DNA of 12,377 nt from JBAXHO01 sp037138855 (lineage in GTDB: Bacteria; Patescibacteriota; Dojkabacteria; B142; OLB20): the NCBI GenBank assembly GCA_037138855.1, contig JBAXHO010000050.1, forward strand, positions 1-12,377, given 5' to 3'. How positions within the stretch are numbered: the stretch's first letter is position 1; each line of letters opens with the position of its first letter. A program made the position numbers and the translations under genes. The notes under the pieces were generated by a model. The model ran no database searches, was not told the origin of the DNA, and worked only from the letters and a program-made list of their open reading frames with translations. Below are positions 1 to 5,947 of this stretch, piece after piece.

Positions 1-11
1 CCTTACAGTAT

Positions 12-86
12 ATCACTTTTCAGCGTTTTTAGACCCCCGTTTTTGATATTAAGCCTGAAATTATCGATAGATAATTGAAAGGTGAT
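12..86. repeat. Nested inverted repeats upstream of the small membrane protein gene
   Basis: Positions 12-22 (ATCACTTTTCA) can pair with 76-86 (TGAAAGGTGAT) over 11 positions: ten Watson-Crick pairs and one G-T wobble. Inside lies a second, perfect 7-bp inverted repeat, AATTATC at 59-65 and GATAATT at 70-76, with a 4-nt loop (GATA). The two share position 76. The whole structure ends 18 nt before the -35 box at 104, so it lies outside the predicted transcript of the small gene. It could be an operator, the 3' end of a structured RNA entering from outside the window, or chance in AT-rich DNA. No U-run follows closely enough to call it a terminator. Apart from this and the promoter I see nothing in 1-163. 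Confidence 0.35.
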
Positions 87-103
87 TTCGAAAATATAAT
101 ATT

Positions 104-132
104 TTGACATAAAAATGAATACAAATTAATAT
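104..132 (+). promoter_or_regulatory. Sigma70-type promoter of the small membrane protein gene
   Basis: A perfect -35 hexamer TTGACA at 104-109 is followed by a 17-nt spacer and a -10 like TAATAT at 127-132 (4 of 6 consensus bases). The gene start follows 31 nt later, which gives a short leader. The region is very AT-rich, so the -10 alone carries little weight. The exact -35 with ideal spacing in front of an open frame is what supports the call. Confidence 0.5.
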
Positions 133-163
133 AAATAATATTATTTATTAAGATTTAAAAATT

Positions 164-385
164 ATGTTAGCAGAGCGACTTCAAACAATTGGAATTTTTT
201 TATCTTGTTTTAGCGGGTTAATAGGATTAGTTTTTACAATAGCTGCAATAGTTAAATTGATTGCCCAAAGAACGAAAAAAGAATTATTGGTAAAAAATGT
301 AATATTAGTATTTATTGCCCTTGCATCAATTCCAATATGTTATGTCTTATCATTATTAATTATTTGGGTTTTGGGATCATTTTAA
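164..385 (+). CDS. Small two-helix membrane protein, function unknown
   Basis: This encodes a 73-residue hydrophobic protein that I do not recognise. It has two predicted membrane helices, roughly residues 7-34 and 43-70. They are joined by a short basic loop (AQRTKKELLVK, residues 34-44) that would sit on the cytoplasmic side by the positive-inside rule, putting both termini outside. It is the only gene on the plus strand and converges on the ABC permease gene, with 37 nt between stop codons. The ATG has no Shine-Dalgarno sequence, as for most genes here. A TTGACA promoter lies just upstream. It could be a small accessory membrane protein or a chance hydrophobic ORF; the promoter and clean two-helix layout favour a real gene. 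No homology can be claimed from sequence alone. Confidence 0.55.
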   Translation: MLAERLQTIGIFLSCFSGLIGLVFTIAAIVKLIAQRTKKELLVKNVILVFIALASIPICYVLSLLIIWVLGSF

Positions 386-422
386 ACGATAACAGTTGAG
401 GCTTTGCCGTTGAGGTAGTTAA

Positions 423-1223
423 TTAATGTGCTCCAGTTAAATTTCCGCTTTCATAGCGTTTTAGTCCCTGATCAAAAATAAATTTTGCCAGCAATAACCA
501 AAAGATACTGAGACAAATCATTAGGATTATTTGCCACGGGTTCATTTTTAGTAAAATATTTACTGGCATACCACCAACCACTATTGCCGGAATTATGAAT
601 GTAAAGATGATACGGATGGCACCAGTAAAAGCAGAATTGGGATAGAGGGAAGGACCAAGCATAAATTCAAATAATGCATCTGTGAGTTCATTGCTATTGG
701 GAATCCAGAAAGCAATAGCTTCACCGACAATATTGAATCCCGTAAAGGTACAACAGGCAAGGATAAACAAAATAGGTAAAAGAATAATAGTTCCAAGTGA
801 TAAATGAGCAATGAAGCAGTAAATTACTAATGAGATAATTCCAAAAAGCAGATCTCCGAGAGCAGAGACATATGATTCAGCAAAAAGAATTTGAATTAGT
901 GGTGATTTGGGAAGTACTAAATAAGCATCTAATTGTCCGAAAGTGATATATTTGGAGATCCGGCGCATGCCATAGGCAACGAAGAAACACAATCCAAAAA
1001 CTGCAGAAACAAAGCCATTCAGTCCGATCATATCTTGATACTTCCAACCATTGACTGAATGAAAAATCTGAAAAAAGAGATACCAGACGACTAAAAAAGC
1101 ACAGTTATTGATGGCCATTCCGACTACCTGCATCCAGAAAGAAGTACGGTATTCCAGATTGGATTTAATATTTAATTTTATCAATTCCAGTAGCCAGCGT
1201 ATTTGATTTTTAAATTCTTTCAT
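423..1223 (-). CDS. ABC-2 type transporter permease (COG3694-like)
   Basis: This is the second membrane subunit of the exporter encoded with the two genes upstream: 266 residues with about six hydrophobic segments. Family hallmarks are a short basic amphipathic N-terminus (KNQIRWLLELIKLNIKSN), the motif FGQLDAYLVLPKSP around residues 95-108, and the C-terminal GLKRYESGN at 255-263. The last is very typical of the ABC2_membrane_6/COG3694 permeases. The ATG at 1223 was chosen over an in-frame upstream start at 1289 because GGAGG sits five bases before it and the preceding gene stops one base upstream. That tight junction implies translational coupling. The substrate is unknown. Characterised relatives are few (I recall one implicated in viologen export in a cyanobacterium), so no substrate should be assigned. 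Confidence 0.88.
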   Translation of the reverse strand: MKEFKNQIRWLLELIKLNIKSNLEYRTSFWMQVVGMAINNCAFLVVWYLFFQIFHSVNGWKYQDMIGLNGFVSAVFGLCFFVAYGMRRISKYITFGQLDAYLVLPKSPLIQILFAESYVSALGDLLFGIISLVIYCFIAHLSLGTIILLPILFILACCTFTGFNIVGEAIAFWIPNSNELTDALFEFMLGPSLYPNSAFTGAIRIIFTFIIPAIVVGGMPVNILLKMNPWQIILMICLSIFWLLLAKFIFDQGLKRYESGNLTGAH

Positions 1224-1224
1224 T

Positions 1225-2031
1225 TTAGCCTCCGTTAATCGATACTTTTTTAATACCAAGACGATATAAATACTTGATGATAAATGCAAATACTACAATC
1301 CAGATCAGTTGGATGATGATCAATTGACTGATTCCGGTTAGTGTAGAAATCTCAAAAATCCTTCCTAAGAAAAATGGTGCACTGAAAGGAAAATAGGTGG
1401 CAATTGTTCTAAAAGATGCTGGTAGGATTGCCAAGGGAATAAAAGTACCATTCACAAACCAGGATAGTTTTCCGATAATCCAGTATACCGGATCGGGATT
1501 TTCCATCCAAAATGCACAAATAGCAAGTAAAATCATATTAAGAGTAAAAAGTATTACTCCCAGAATAAATAGAATGATCAGCCCGATAATTTGAACAAAA
1601 GTGAAATGCGGAATACCAAATACTGTCCCAAGTAATAACACAATGGTGACAGCATAAATTATTGCTTGAATAGGCATTTTGCCCATGGCATCTACAAATA
1701 CAAAGTTTAAAAATGAGTAGGGCTTGTTTAATTTGGTTTCAATCTGCCCGGACATAATTTCATCCCTGATATCTTGATAAGTCTTTCTAGAAAATTGATA
1801 AATAATTTGCACTAACGCCAGTGACCAGACAATTTGAATTACTGAAATACCATTGATGCTGGTCAAATTTGAGCTTTTGAAAACATAGGGATAAATAATT
1901 CCAAAAAGAGAAATTCGCAGACAAAAAATTACGATGCGACCAATAAAATTTCCCGGGCTGGCAAACATTTCATTGTTACTGATGCGGATTATTTCCTGAT
2001 ATTTTTTTAATTTTTTGTACCAGTTATTCAT
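1225..2031 (-). CDS. ABC-2 type transporter permease (COG4587-like)
   Basis: This is the first membrane subunit of the exporter: 268 residues with about six hydrophobic segments (for example residues 35-57, 117-138, 143-172, 236-260). Diagnostic stretches are the cytoplasmic motif IMSGQIETKLNKPYSFL (about 91-107), matching the E-I-x-S-G-x-I-x-x-x-L-x-K-P pattern of these permeases, and FWMENPDPVYWI near 174-185. The ATG at 2031 overlaps the ATPase stop by 8 nt (ATGAATAA). The same frame stays open upstream to 2184, but those extra 51 codons read through the 3' end of the ATPase gene and look nothing like a permease N-terminus, so they are excluded. It should dimerise with the next gene's product in the membrane. 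Substrate unknown. Confidence 0.87.
   Translation of the reverse strand: MNNWYKKLKKYQEIIRISNNEMFASPGNFIGRIVIFCLRISLFGIIYPYVFKSSNLTSINGISVIQIVWSLALVQIIYQFSRKTYQDIRDEIMSGQIETKLNKPYSFLNFVFVDAMGKMPIQAIIYAVTIVLLLGTVFGIPHFTFVQIIGLIILFILGVILFTLNMILLAICAFWMENPDPVYWIIGKLSWFVNGTFIPLAILPASFRTIATYFPFSAPFFLGRIFEISTLTGISQLIIIQLIWIVVFAFIIKYLYRLGIKKVSINGG
1229..1233 (-). promoter_or_regulatory. Strong Shine-Dalgarno site GGAGG of the second permease gene
   Basis: On the minus strand GGAGG is followed by CTAAA and then ATG at 1223, which is ideal spacing. It lies within the last codons of the preceding permease gene (VSINGG) and fixes the start of the downstream one. It is the only strong ribosome binding site I find in front of any gene in the window. 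Confidence 0.85.
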
Positions 2032-3004
2032 TGGCCTTCTGGTAAATATTACTGATAATCTCTTCCAGAGAAGGGTCTTCAATATTGATATCAACGATGG
2101 AATATTTTCGGATGATTTCTTCCAGAACGCTACGGATATTGCGCTTGCTGGTGTCCACTTCCAGAGAAACGCCGTAGCGACCAATATTCAAAATAGTGAC
2201 ATCTTGCATTTGAAAACCTTCTAGCTTATCTTCAAAACGGACATAAATTCGTTTGATAGTAATGTATTTGCGTTGTAAATTTTGGGTCAAATCATCGTAA
2301 ATCATTTTGCCATAATTAATAATAATTGTGCGTTTACAAAGTGCTTCAATATCGCCGGTATCATGAGAAGTTAGAAAAATTGTCGTATTCCATTGTTTAT
2401 TCAAGCTGCGTAAGACATCACGTAGTTCACGTTTGGCCACTACATCGAGCCCGATTGTTGGTTCATCGAGGAAGATAATTTCCGGGTTATGGAGCAGAGA
2501 GGCAATGATCTCACAACGCATTCGTTGTCCGAGAGAGAGTTTGCGTAAAGGCTGGCCGAGAAATTCTTGGACATTGAAGATCGTGACAAGTTCCTGCAGG
2601 CGTTTCTCATATACTGCGTCATCAAGTTCGTAAATCCTGCCAAAAAGACGAAAAGAATCGATGGCCGGTAAATGAAAAGATAATTGCGATTTTTGACCGA
2701 AAACGGTACCAATTTTGAAGGCCATTTTTTGGCGTTCCTGCCAGGGACTGAAGCCTGCAACACTTGCAGTTCCAGAAGTCGGAAATAATATACCAGTAAG
2801 CATTTTGATGATAGTGGATTTCCCGGCACCATTAGGTCCGATCAAAGCGACAGTTTCACCTTTATCAACTGTAAAAGAAATCTGATCTACAGCTGAAATA
2901 ATTTTTTTTTCATTTTGAAACAATGATTTCCAGCCGTGAGCGCCTGGCTTCTTGATTTTAAGGTGAAACTCCTTGGTTAAGTTTTCCAGAATAATTTGTG
3001 GCAT
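2024..3004 (-). CDS. ABC transporter ATP-binding protein (COG4586-like)
   Basis: This is the nucleotide-binding subunit that would energise the two permeases encoded directly downstream. Visible in the 326-residue product are Walker A GPNGAGKST (56-64), Q-loop Gln104, signature LSLGQ (156-160), Walker B IIFLDEP (176-182, with D180 and catalytic E181) and H-loop His214. The domain is complete and should be active. Before the core domain is a 30-residue segment containing HGWKSLFQ, as in COG4586 proteins. After residue about 240 comes a roughly 85-residue C-terminal domain typical of this subgroup. I place the start at ATG 3004; a TTG at 3013 would add three residues. Neither has a Shine-Dalgarno sequence. 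The drug-exporter-like NatA/CcmA superfamily is the nearest functional group; the substrate cannot be told. Confidence 0.92.
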   Translation of the reverse strand: MPQIILENLTKEFHLKIKKPGAHGWKSLFQNEKKIISAVDQISFTVDKGETVALIGPNGAGKSTIIKMLTGILFPTSGTASVAGFSPWQERQKMAFKIGTVFGQKSQLSFHLPAIDSFRLFGRIYELDDAVYEKRLQELVTIFNVQEFLGQPLRKLSLGQRMRCEIIASLLHNPEIIFLDEPTIGLDVVAKRELRDVLRSLNKQWNTTIFLTSHDTGDIEALCKRTIIINYGKMIYDDLTQNLQRKYITIKRIYVRFEDKLEGFQMQDVTILNIGRYGVSLEVDTSKRNIRSVLEEIIRKYSIVDINIEDPSLEEIISNIYQKANE

Positions 3005-3028
3005 GATTGGCAAATGATGAGATGATTG

Positions 3029-3037
3029 ATGATAGCA
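3029..3037 (-). promoter_or_regulatory. Possible extended -10 promoter of the ABC exporter operon
   Basis: On the minus strand TGCTATCAT (3037-3029) fits the extended -10 pattern TGnTATAAT with one mismatch. It would start a transcript about 17 nt before the ATG at 3004. No convincing -35 lies upstream, which an extended -10 can tolerate. An alternative -10, TATTAT, lies a little further upstream, next to a small stem-loop. Confidence 0.3.
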
Positions 3038-3053
3038 AAAAATATGGATAATA

Positions 3054-3068
3054 TGGGAGAAAATCCCA
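3054..3068. repeat. Short stem-loop in the spacer before the ABC operon
   Basis: TGGGA-GAAAA-TCCCA is a perfect 5-bp inverted repeat with a 5-nt loop. It lies between the response regulator stop and the ABC operon start, next to candidate -10 sequences. It lacks a U-run on either side, so it is a poor terminator. It may be an operator half-site pair or chance. Confidence 0.25.
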
Positions 3069-3076
3069 GAAATGTA

Positions 3077-3121
3077 ACTAAATTAAAAAGAAATAAGCGA
3101 AGAGCCGACAGTTAATTTAGT
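3077..3121. repeat. 10-bp perfect inverted repeat with 25-nt loop
   Basis: ACTAAATTAA at 3077-3086 is exactly complementary to TTAATTTAGT at 3112-3121. The 25 nt between are richer in G+C than the flanks. The repeat lies in the 144-nt spacer between the response regulator stop (3149) and the ABC ATPase start (3004). The arms are almost all A and T, so the hairpin would be weak as RNA; a protein binding site is the other reading. Nothing else recognisable is in this spacer apart from the small stem-loop and the candidate promoter. Confidence 0.3.
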
Positions 3122-3148
3122 ATTTCTAATAATTTCTGATCTGTTTTT

Positions 3149-3532
3149 TTAAGCCTTATTTTTTTTAATTTTACTTACTATCGCATTTATCTTCACGATT
3201 ATTTGCGAAATATCCCAATCAGATTTGATTAGATAATCAATGGCACCAAGTTTTTGCGTTTTGATTTTAGCATCATCAGAAGTCCAGTTGGTCAGGACTA
3301 TTACCGGCATATTTTGATATTCAGGAATTTTTCGTAATTCGTCAAACATCGTCATACCATCCATTTCAGGCATGACAATATCGAGAATTACTAAATCTAG
3401 ATCTACAGATAGTTTTGCCAGGCCTTCTTTGCCATTTGAAGCAGTGACTACCTGGTATTTATTTTTGACGAGCATTTCTTGCATCGCTTTTAATAAGTTT
3501 TTTTCATCTTCGACGACTAGGATTTTTGTCAT
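3149..3532 (-). CDS. Single-domain response regulator (stand-alone receiver)
   Basis: This 127-residue protein is a bare receiver domain with no DNA-binding or enzymatic output. The acidic pocket is E8-D9, the phosphoacceptor is D51 (in LVILDIVMPEMDG), the conserved hydroxyl is T81 (VLTN), and the catalytic lysine is K103 (YLIKSD). All are in place, so it should be phosphorylatable. It follows the PAS histidine kinase by 19 nt and ends the kinase transcript, so the kinase is its likely donor. Receivers of this type, with LTN and YLIKSDW, are frequent beside soluble kinases in candidate-phyla genomes (from memory, not searched). The output must be protein-protein contact, as for CheY. The ATG lacks a Shine-Dalgarno sequence. 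Confidence 0.9.
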   Translation of the reverse strand: MTKILVVEDEKNLLKAMQEMLVKNKYQVVTASNGKEGLAKLSVDLDLVILDIVMPEMDGMTMFDELRKIPEYQNMPVIVLTNWTSDDAKIKTQKLGAIDYLIKSDWDISQIIVKINAIVSKIKKNKA

Positions 3533-3551
3533 TTGAATTTACTAATAAATA

Positions 3552-4676
3552 CTAATAATTTTTTTCAAGGTTACGATCACCTTTGCGAGGAGACATACCT
3601 TGTTTGGGTAAAGTAAAGTAAAAGGTAGTACCCTGGTTTTCAGTTGATTTAAACCAGACTTTACCATGAAACGATTCGATTAGTAATTTTACAATATATA
3701 GACCAAGACCAGAACCTTCTGCTACCATTTTCTTGGCATTCTCTGCTCTGGCAAATTTTACAAATAATTTATTTTGCATTTCCAGGGGAATTCCGATGCC
3801 GTTGTCAGTTACTGAAATTTGAAAGTGTGAGTGGTCATATTCTTCAAATAATACTGAGATTTTCCCATTTTTCATTGGTGTATAACGGTAGGCATTGGAG
3901 AGAAAGTTTTCGATGATTTGCGAAAAGGCAATAGGATCTACCATAACCTGATCAGGTACTTTAGTTTTAATATTGAGTTCGATTTGACATTTTTTTCCTT
4001 TTTCTGCGGCAATCATCTTAGTTTCCTGCATAGCTTTTTTAATAACCTGAATCAAATCAGTGGGTTTGGGTTCGATCTTGATTCTACCGGCCTCCAGACG
4101 TGATACATTTAAAAGTGAATTAATTAGTTCTATCATTTTGATGCTACCCTGGTGTACTTCATTTATAAATTCTGTTTGTTTTTTAGTCATTTTTCCGGCA
4201 TCACCATCATAAAGCATTTGGGTATACCAGCGAATACTGGTAAGCGGGGTGCGTAATTGATGCGAGGCAATTGAAATAAATTCTGTTTTCATTTGGTCGA
4301 TCTCTTTGAGGTAGGTAATATCGTGAAAAACGATCGCTCCACCAATAATTTTTTCTGCGACATCTTTGACTGGAAAGATTCGCATCTCATAAAAATATTT
4401 CAGAATGTTTACATCATTGATAAAAGTTTCTTTACCATTATTCAGGGCATGATCTAATTGTAATTGAATATTTACCTTACTTTTAAAAAGACTTGTGAGT
4501 TCTGAGATTAAGAATCCTTCCTGGGGCAGACCGGTGATATGCATCATGGAATCATTGATTAGAATCACCTCCTTTTTATTATCAAAAAGTACGACTCCGT
4601 CTTTGAGGCTTTCAATTAATGATTTTGTAAGTCCACTGCTTTCCTGGACAAATTTGTCAATAAGTGGTTTATTCAT
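3552..4676 (-). CDS. Soluble PAS-domain sensor histidine kinase
   Basis: This 374-residue kinase has no membrane helix, so it is cytoplasmic. The order is a PAS domain at about 14-125 (SLKDGVVLFD... VFHDIT), a HisKA dimerisation domain at 128-195 with phospho-acceptor H139 in SHQLRTPLT, and a HATPase_c domain at 205-356. The catalytic domain is intact: N-box with N257 and N261, G1 box DNGIGIP (291-297), F-box near F305-F308, G2 box GSGLGLYIVK (321-330). This contrasts with the CheA in the same window. A basic tail of about 15 residues follows. The stop is TAG. The next gene, 19 nt downstream, is its probable receiver partner. The gene lies 137 nt beyond cheD, so it may or may not belong to the che transcript. 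The PAS ligand or cofactor is unknown. Confidence 0.93.
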   Translation of the reverse strand: MNKPLIDKFVQESSGLTKSLIESLKDGVVLFDNKKEVILINDSMMHITGLPQEGFLISELTSLFKSKVNIQLQLDHALNNGKETFINDVNILKYFYEMRIFPVKDVAEKIIGGAIVFHDITYLKEIDQMKTEFISIASHQLRTPLTSIRWYTQMLYDGDAGKMTKKQTEFINEVHQGSIKMIELINSLLNVSRLEAGRIKIEPKPTDLIQVIKKAMQETKMIAAEKGKKCQIELNIKTKVPDQVMVDPIAFSQIIENFLSNAYRYTPMKNGKISVLFEEYDHSHFQISVTDNGIGIPLEMQNKLFVKFARAENAKKMVAEGSGLGLYIVKLLIESFHGKVWFKSTENQGTTFYFTLPKQGMSPRKGDRNLEKNY

Positions 4677-4748
4677 GAAAAAAAGTTATTAGGTAAAAGT
4701 TAAGAATATCAAGATAAAAAATAGTAAGTATCAAATAGAAAGTAGAAA

Positions 4749-4816
4749 AATTATAAATTATGAATTACAAATACTAATTTCCAAATTTCAATGCTCATAA
4801 TTCTTCGAGATTCTTA
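4749..4816. repeat. AT-rich degenerate repeat region between cheD and the histidine kinase gene
   Basis: The 137-nt spacer holds repeated AATT cores at 4749, 4756, 4763, 4776 and 4784, spaced 7, 7, 13 and 8 nt. Toward cheD, reading the minus strand, there is a run of AAGAAT-type units (AAGAATGTAAGAATCTCGAA) that includes the cheD stop codon. The 9-mer TAAGAATCT recurs at the right end of the window. A TATAAT lies on the minus strand at 4755-4750 but has no -35 partner. I see no terminator hairpin and no certain promoter in the spacer. Confidence 0.45.
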
Positions 4817-5293
4817 CATTCTTGTGCTTACTTCGATGATGCCACTTGCTAAGTTGAAACTGGCGATCCGACCTATTGTACCGCCGGTATCTTGAGACTT
4901 AATTGGAATGACAAGTTCTGTGAGAAGCTTATGTGCTGCTTCAATATTATCAGAGCCGACACTATTATTTTTTAAGCCTAAGGCATTAAACATTTTGGCA
5001 CCGCCAATAATTCGAGCCTGTAATTTTGTACGTTCTGCACCAAGTTTCAGTACTTCTTCTACCATTGTATGAATTGCAGTATCCACATACCTTGCTCTGG
5101 ATGCATCATGAAAGCCTGATTGGGTTGGTTCTGTGGGTTTTTGAGGAAGCATGGCATGGACCATACCACCAATTTTTTTTTCTTTATCATATATAACTAT
5201 CACCAAGCATGATCCGATACTATTGGTTTTGATGATCAATTCACCACGTCCAACCAGCATCTCTGACATTTTAATTTCAATTATTTTTTCCAT
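4814..5293 (-). CDS. cheD: CheD, chemoreceptor glutamine deamidase
   Basis: CheD deamidates selected glutamines in chemoreceptor signalling helices and, in Bacillus and Thermotoga, binds CheC and stimulates its phosphatase activity. The 159-residue product carries the catalytic triad with the spacing known from Thermotoga CheD: T23, C29 (in SIGSCLVIVIYD) and H46 (GGMVHAMLP). Also present are the conserved KLQARIIGGAKMF and the DTGGTIGR motif near the C-terminus. The start at ATG 5293 (MEKIIEIKMSEM) matches the usual beginning of the family. It overlaps the cheC stop by 17 nt; a TTG at 5320 would only add residues encoded within cheC, and ATG 5269 would cut off the first strand. The last codons and the stop fall in an AAGAAT-type repeat, so the C-terminus may have been rewritten by it. 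Confidence 0.93.
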   Translation of the reverse strand: MEKIIEIKMSEMLVGRGELIIKTNSIGSCLVIVIYDKEKKIGGMVHAMLPQKPTEPTQSGFHDASRARYVDTAIHTMVEEVLKLGAERTKLQARIIGGAKMFNALGLKNNSVGSDNIEAAHKLLTELVIPIKSQDTGGTIGRIASFNLASGIIEVSTRM

Positions 5294-5894
5294 CTTGATA
5301 AATTGTTTCAGTAGCAGCAATTATTTTCTCGGTGGCTTGGGGATCAAAAATAAAATAAAGATTTCCTTTGGTATCTGTATCTGGAATTGAAAATTCAACT
5401 TTAAAAACCAGGATTGTATCTGAGAGGCTGCCAACTTCGGCTAGAATTGTGTCAGTGACAGCGCCCACCATATCTACTGCCATCGCCGGAACTGATTGTT
5501 GCATATTTATTTTTAAAAATTTTGAAAGTGCAGTAAGAGCAGAGCCGGAAATAATATTACCTACTTCATTTAAAGTAGATACGTTGTATGCATCTTTAAT
5601 ATCAGTTTTACTTCTATCACCAGCCAGTGCCTGGGAAATTTTTAGTGCAGCATCAGGAGTGAAAGTTAAAAATATCACACCGGGTACCTCACCATATACC
5701 TTGACCATAATGACAGTGAGAACATCATCGATTCCACCAAAGAATTCAATAGAATCTTCGACTTTTCCGATAAAAGAAAGTGGGACAGTAATTTCCACTC
5801 TCTTTTTTAAAAGTTTTGCCATCGCTGTCGAGGCATTCCCTGCTCCGATATTGATGATTTCATTTAATTTGTCCTGAGAATATTTAGTTAGCAT
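5277..5894 (-). CDS. cheC: CheC, CheY-P phosphatase
   Basis: CheC dephosphorylates CheY-P and is the partner of CheD. The 205-residue product has the two pseudo-symmetrical halves of the family. Both phosphatase motifs (D/S-x3-E-x2-N-x22-P) are complete: D8, E12, N15, P38 in the first half and S106, E110, N113, P136 in the second. Length and layout match full CheC rather than CheX. The gene starts 53 nt after cheA, the widest gap inside the che cluster, in a purine-rich spacer without a Shine-Dalgarno sequence. It overlaps cheD by 17 nt, so the two are probably made together. The stop is TGA; reading TGA as sense would add only two residues before a TAA. Confidence 0.94.
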   Translation of the reverse strand: MLTKYSQDKLNEIINIGAGNASTAMAKLLKKRVEITVPLSFIGKVEDSIEFFGGIDDVLTVIMVKVYGEVPGVIFLTFTPDAALKISQALAGDRSKTDIKDAYNVSTLNEVGNIISGSALTALSKFLKINMQQSVPAMAVDMVGAVTDTILAEVGSLSDTILVFKVEFSIPDTDTKGNLYFIFDPQATEKIIAATETIYQDGKNN

Positions 5895-5947
5895 GAAAAT
5901 TTTAAATAAAAGATAAAAGATATTAAGAGAAATGTGATAATTTTAAA

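Noticed and set aside
3..110. A 35-codon ORF on the minus strand (begins MSKYYIFEITFQ) covering the nested inverted repeats.
   Set aside because: It is too short to judge, has no ribosome binding site or recognised family, and its coding strand is opposite to the promoter found here. It could be a real tiny gene or a remnant, but the sequence does not support a call.
386..422. Possible bidirectional terminator between the convergent genes (GTTGAGG occurs twice, with a GGC/GCC core).
   Set aside because: The GTTGAGG copies are direct repeats, the only stem is 3 bp, and no U-run follows on either strand.
2032..2184. Upstream extension of the first permease frame by 51 codons.
   Set aside because: The extension reads through the 3' end of the ABC ATPase gene in another frame, and its sequence has no permease character. 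The ATG at 2031 gives the normal overlap and family length.
2440..2832. A 130-codon minus-strand frame inside the ABC ATPase gene.
   Set aside because: It is an alternative frame of the ATPase, whose own frame has all Walker and signature motifs.
4750..4755. A perfect TATAAT on the minus strand upstream of the histidine kinase gene.
   Set aside because: No -35 element lies at suitable spacing and it falls inside the AATT repeat, where such hexamers are expected by chance.
5277..5279. TGA read as glycine, as in Gracilibacteria/Absconditabacteria.
   Set aside because: cheC and cheY end at TGA at normal family lengths, and every other gene is complete without in-frame TGA. The standard bacterial code fits.
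5368..5877. A 169-codon open frame on the plus strand opposite cheC.
   Set aside because: It is a shadow of cheC. The minus-strand frame carries both phosphatase motifs, while the plus-strand frame shows no family feature.
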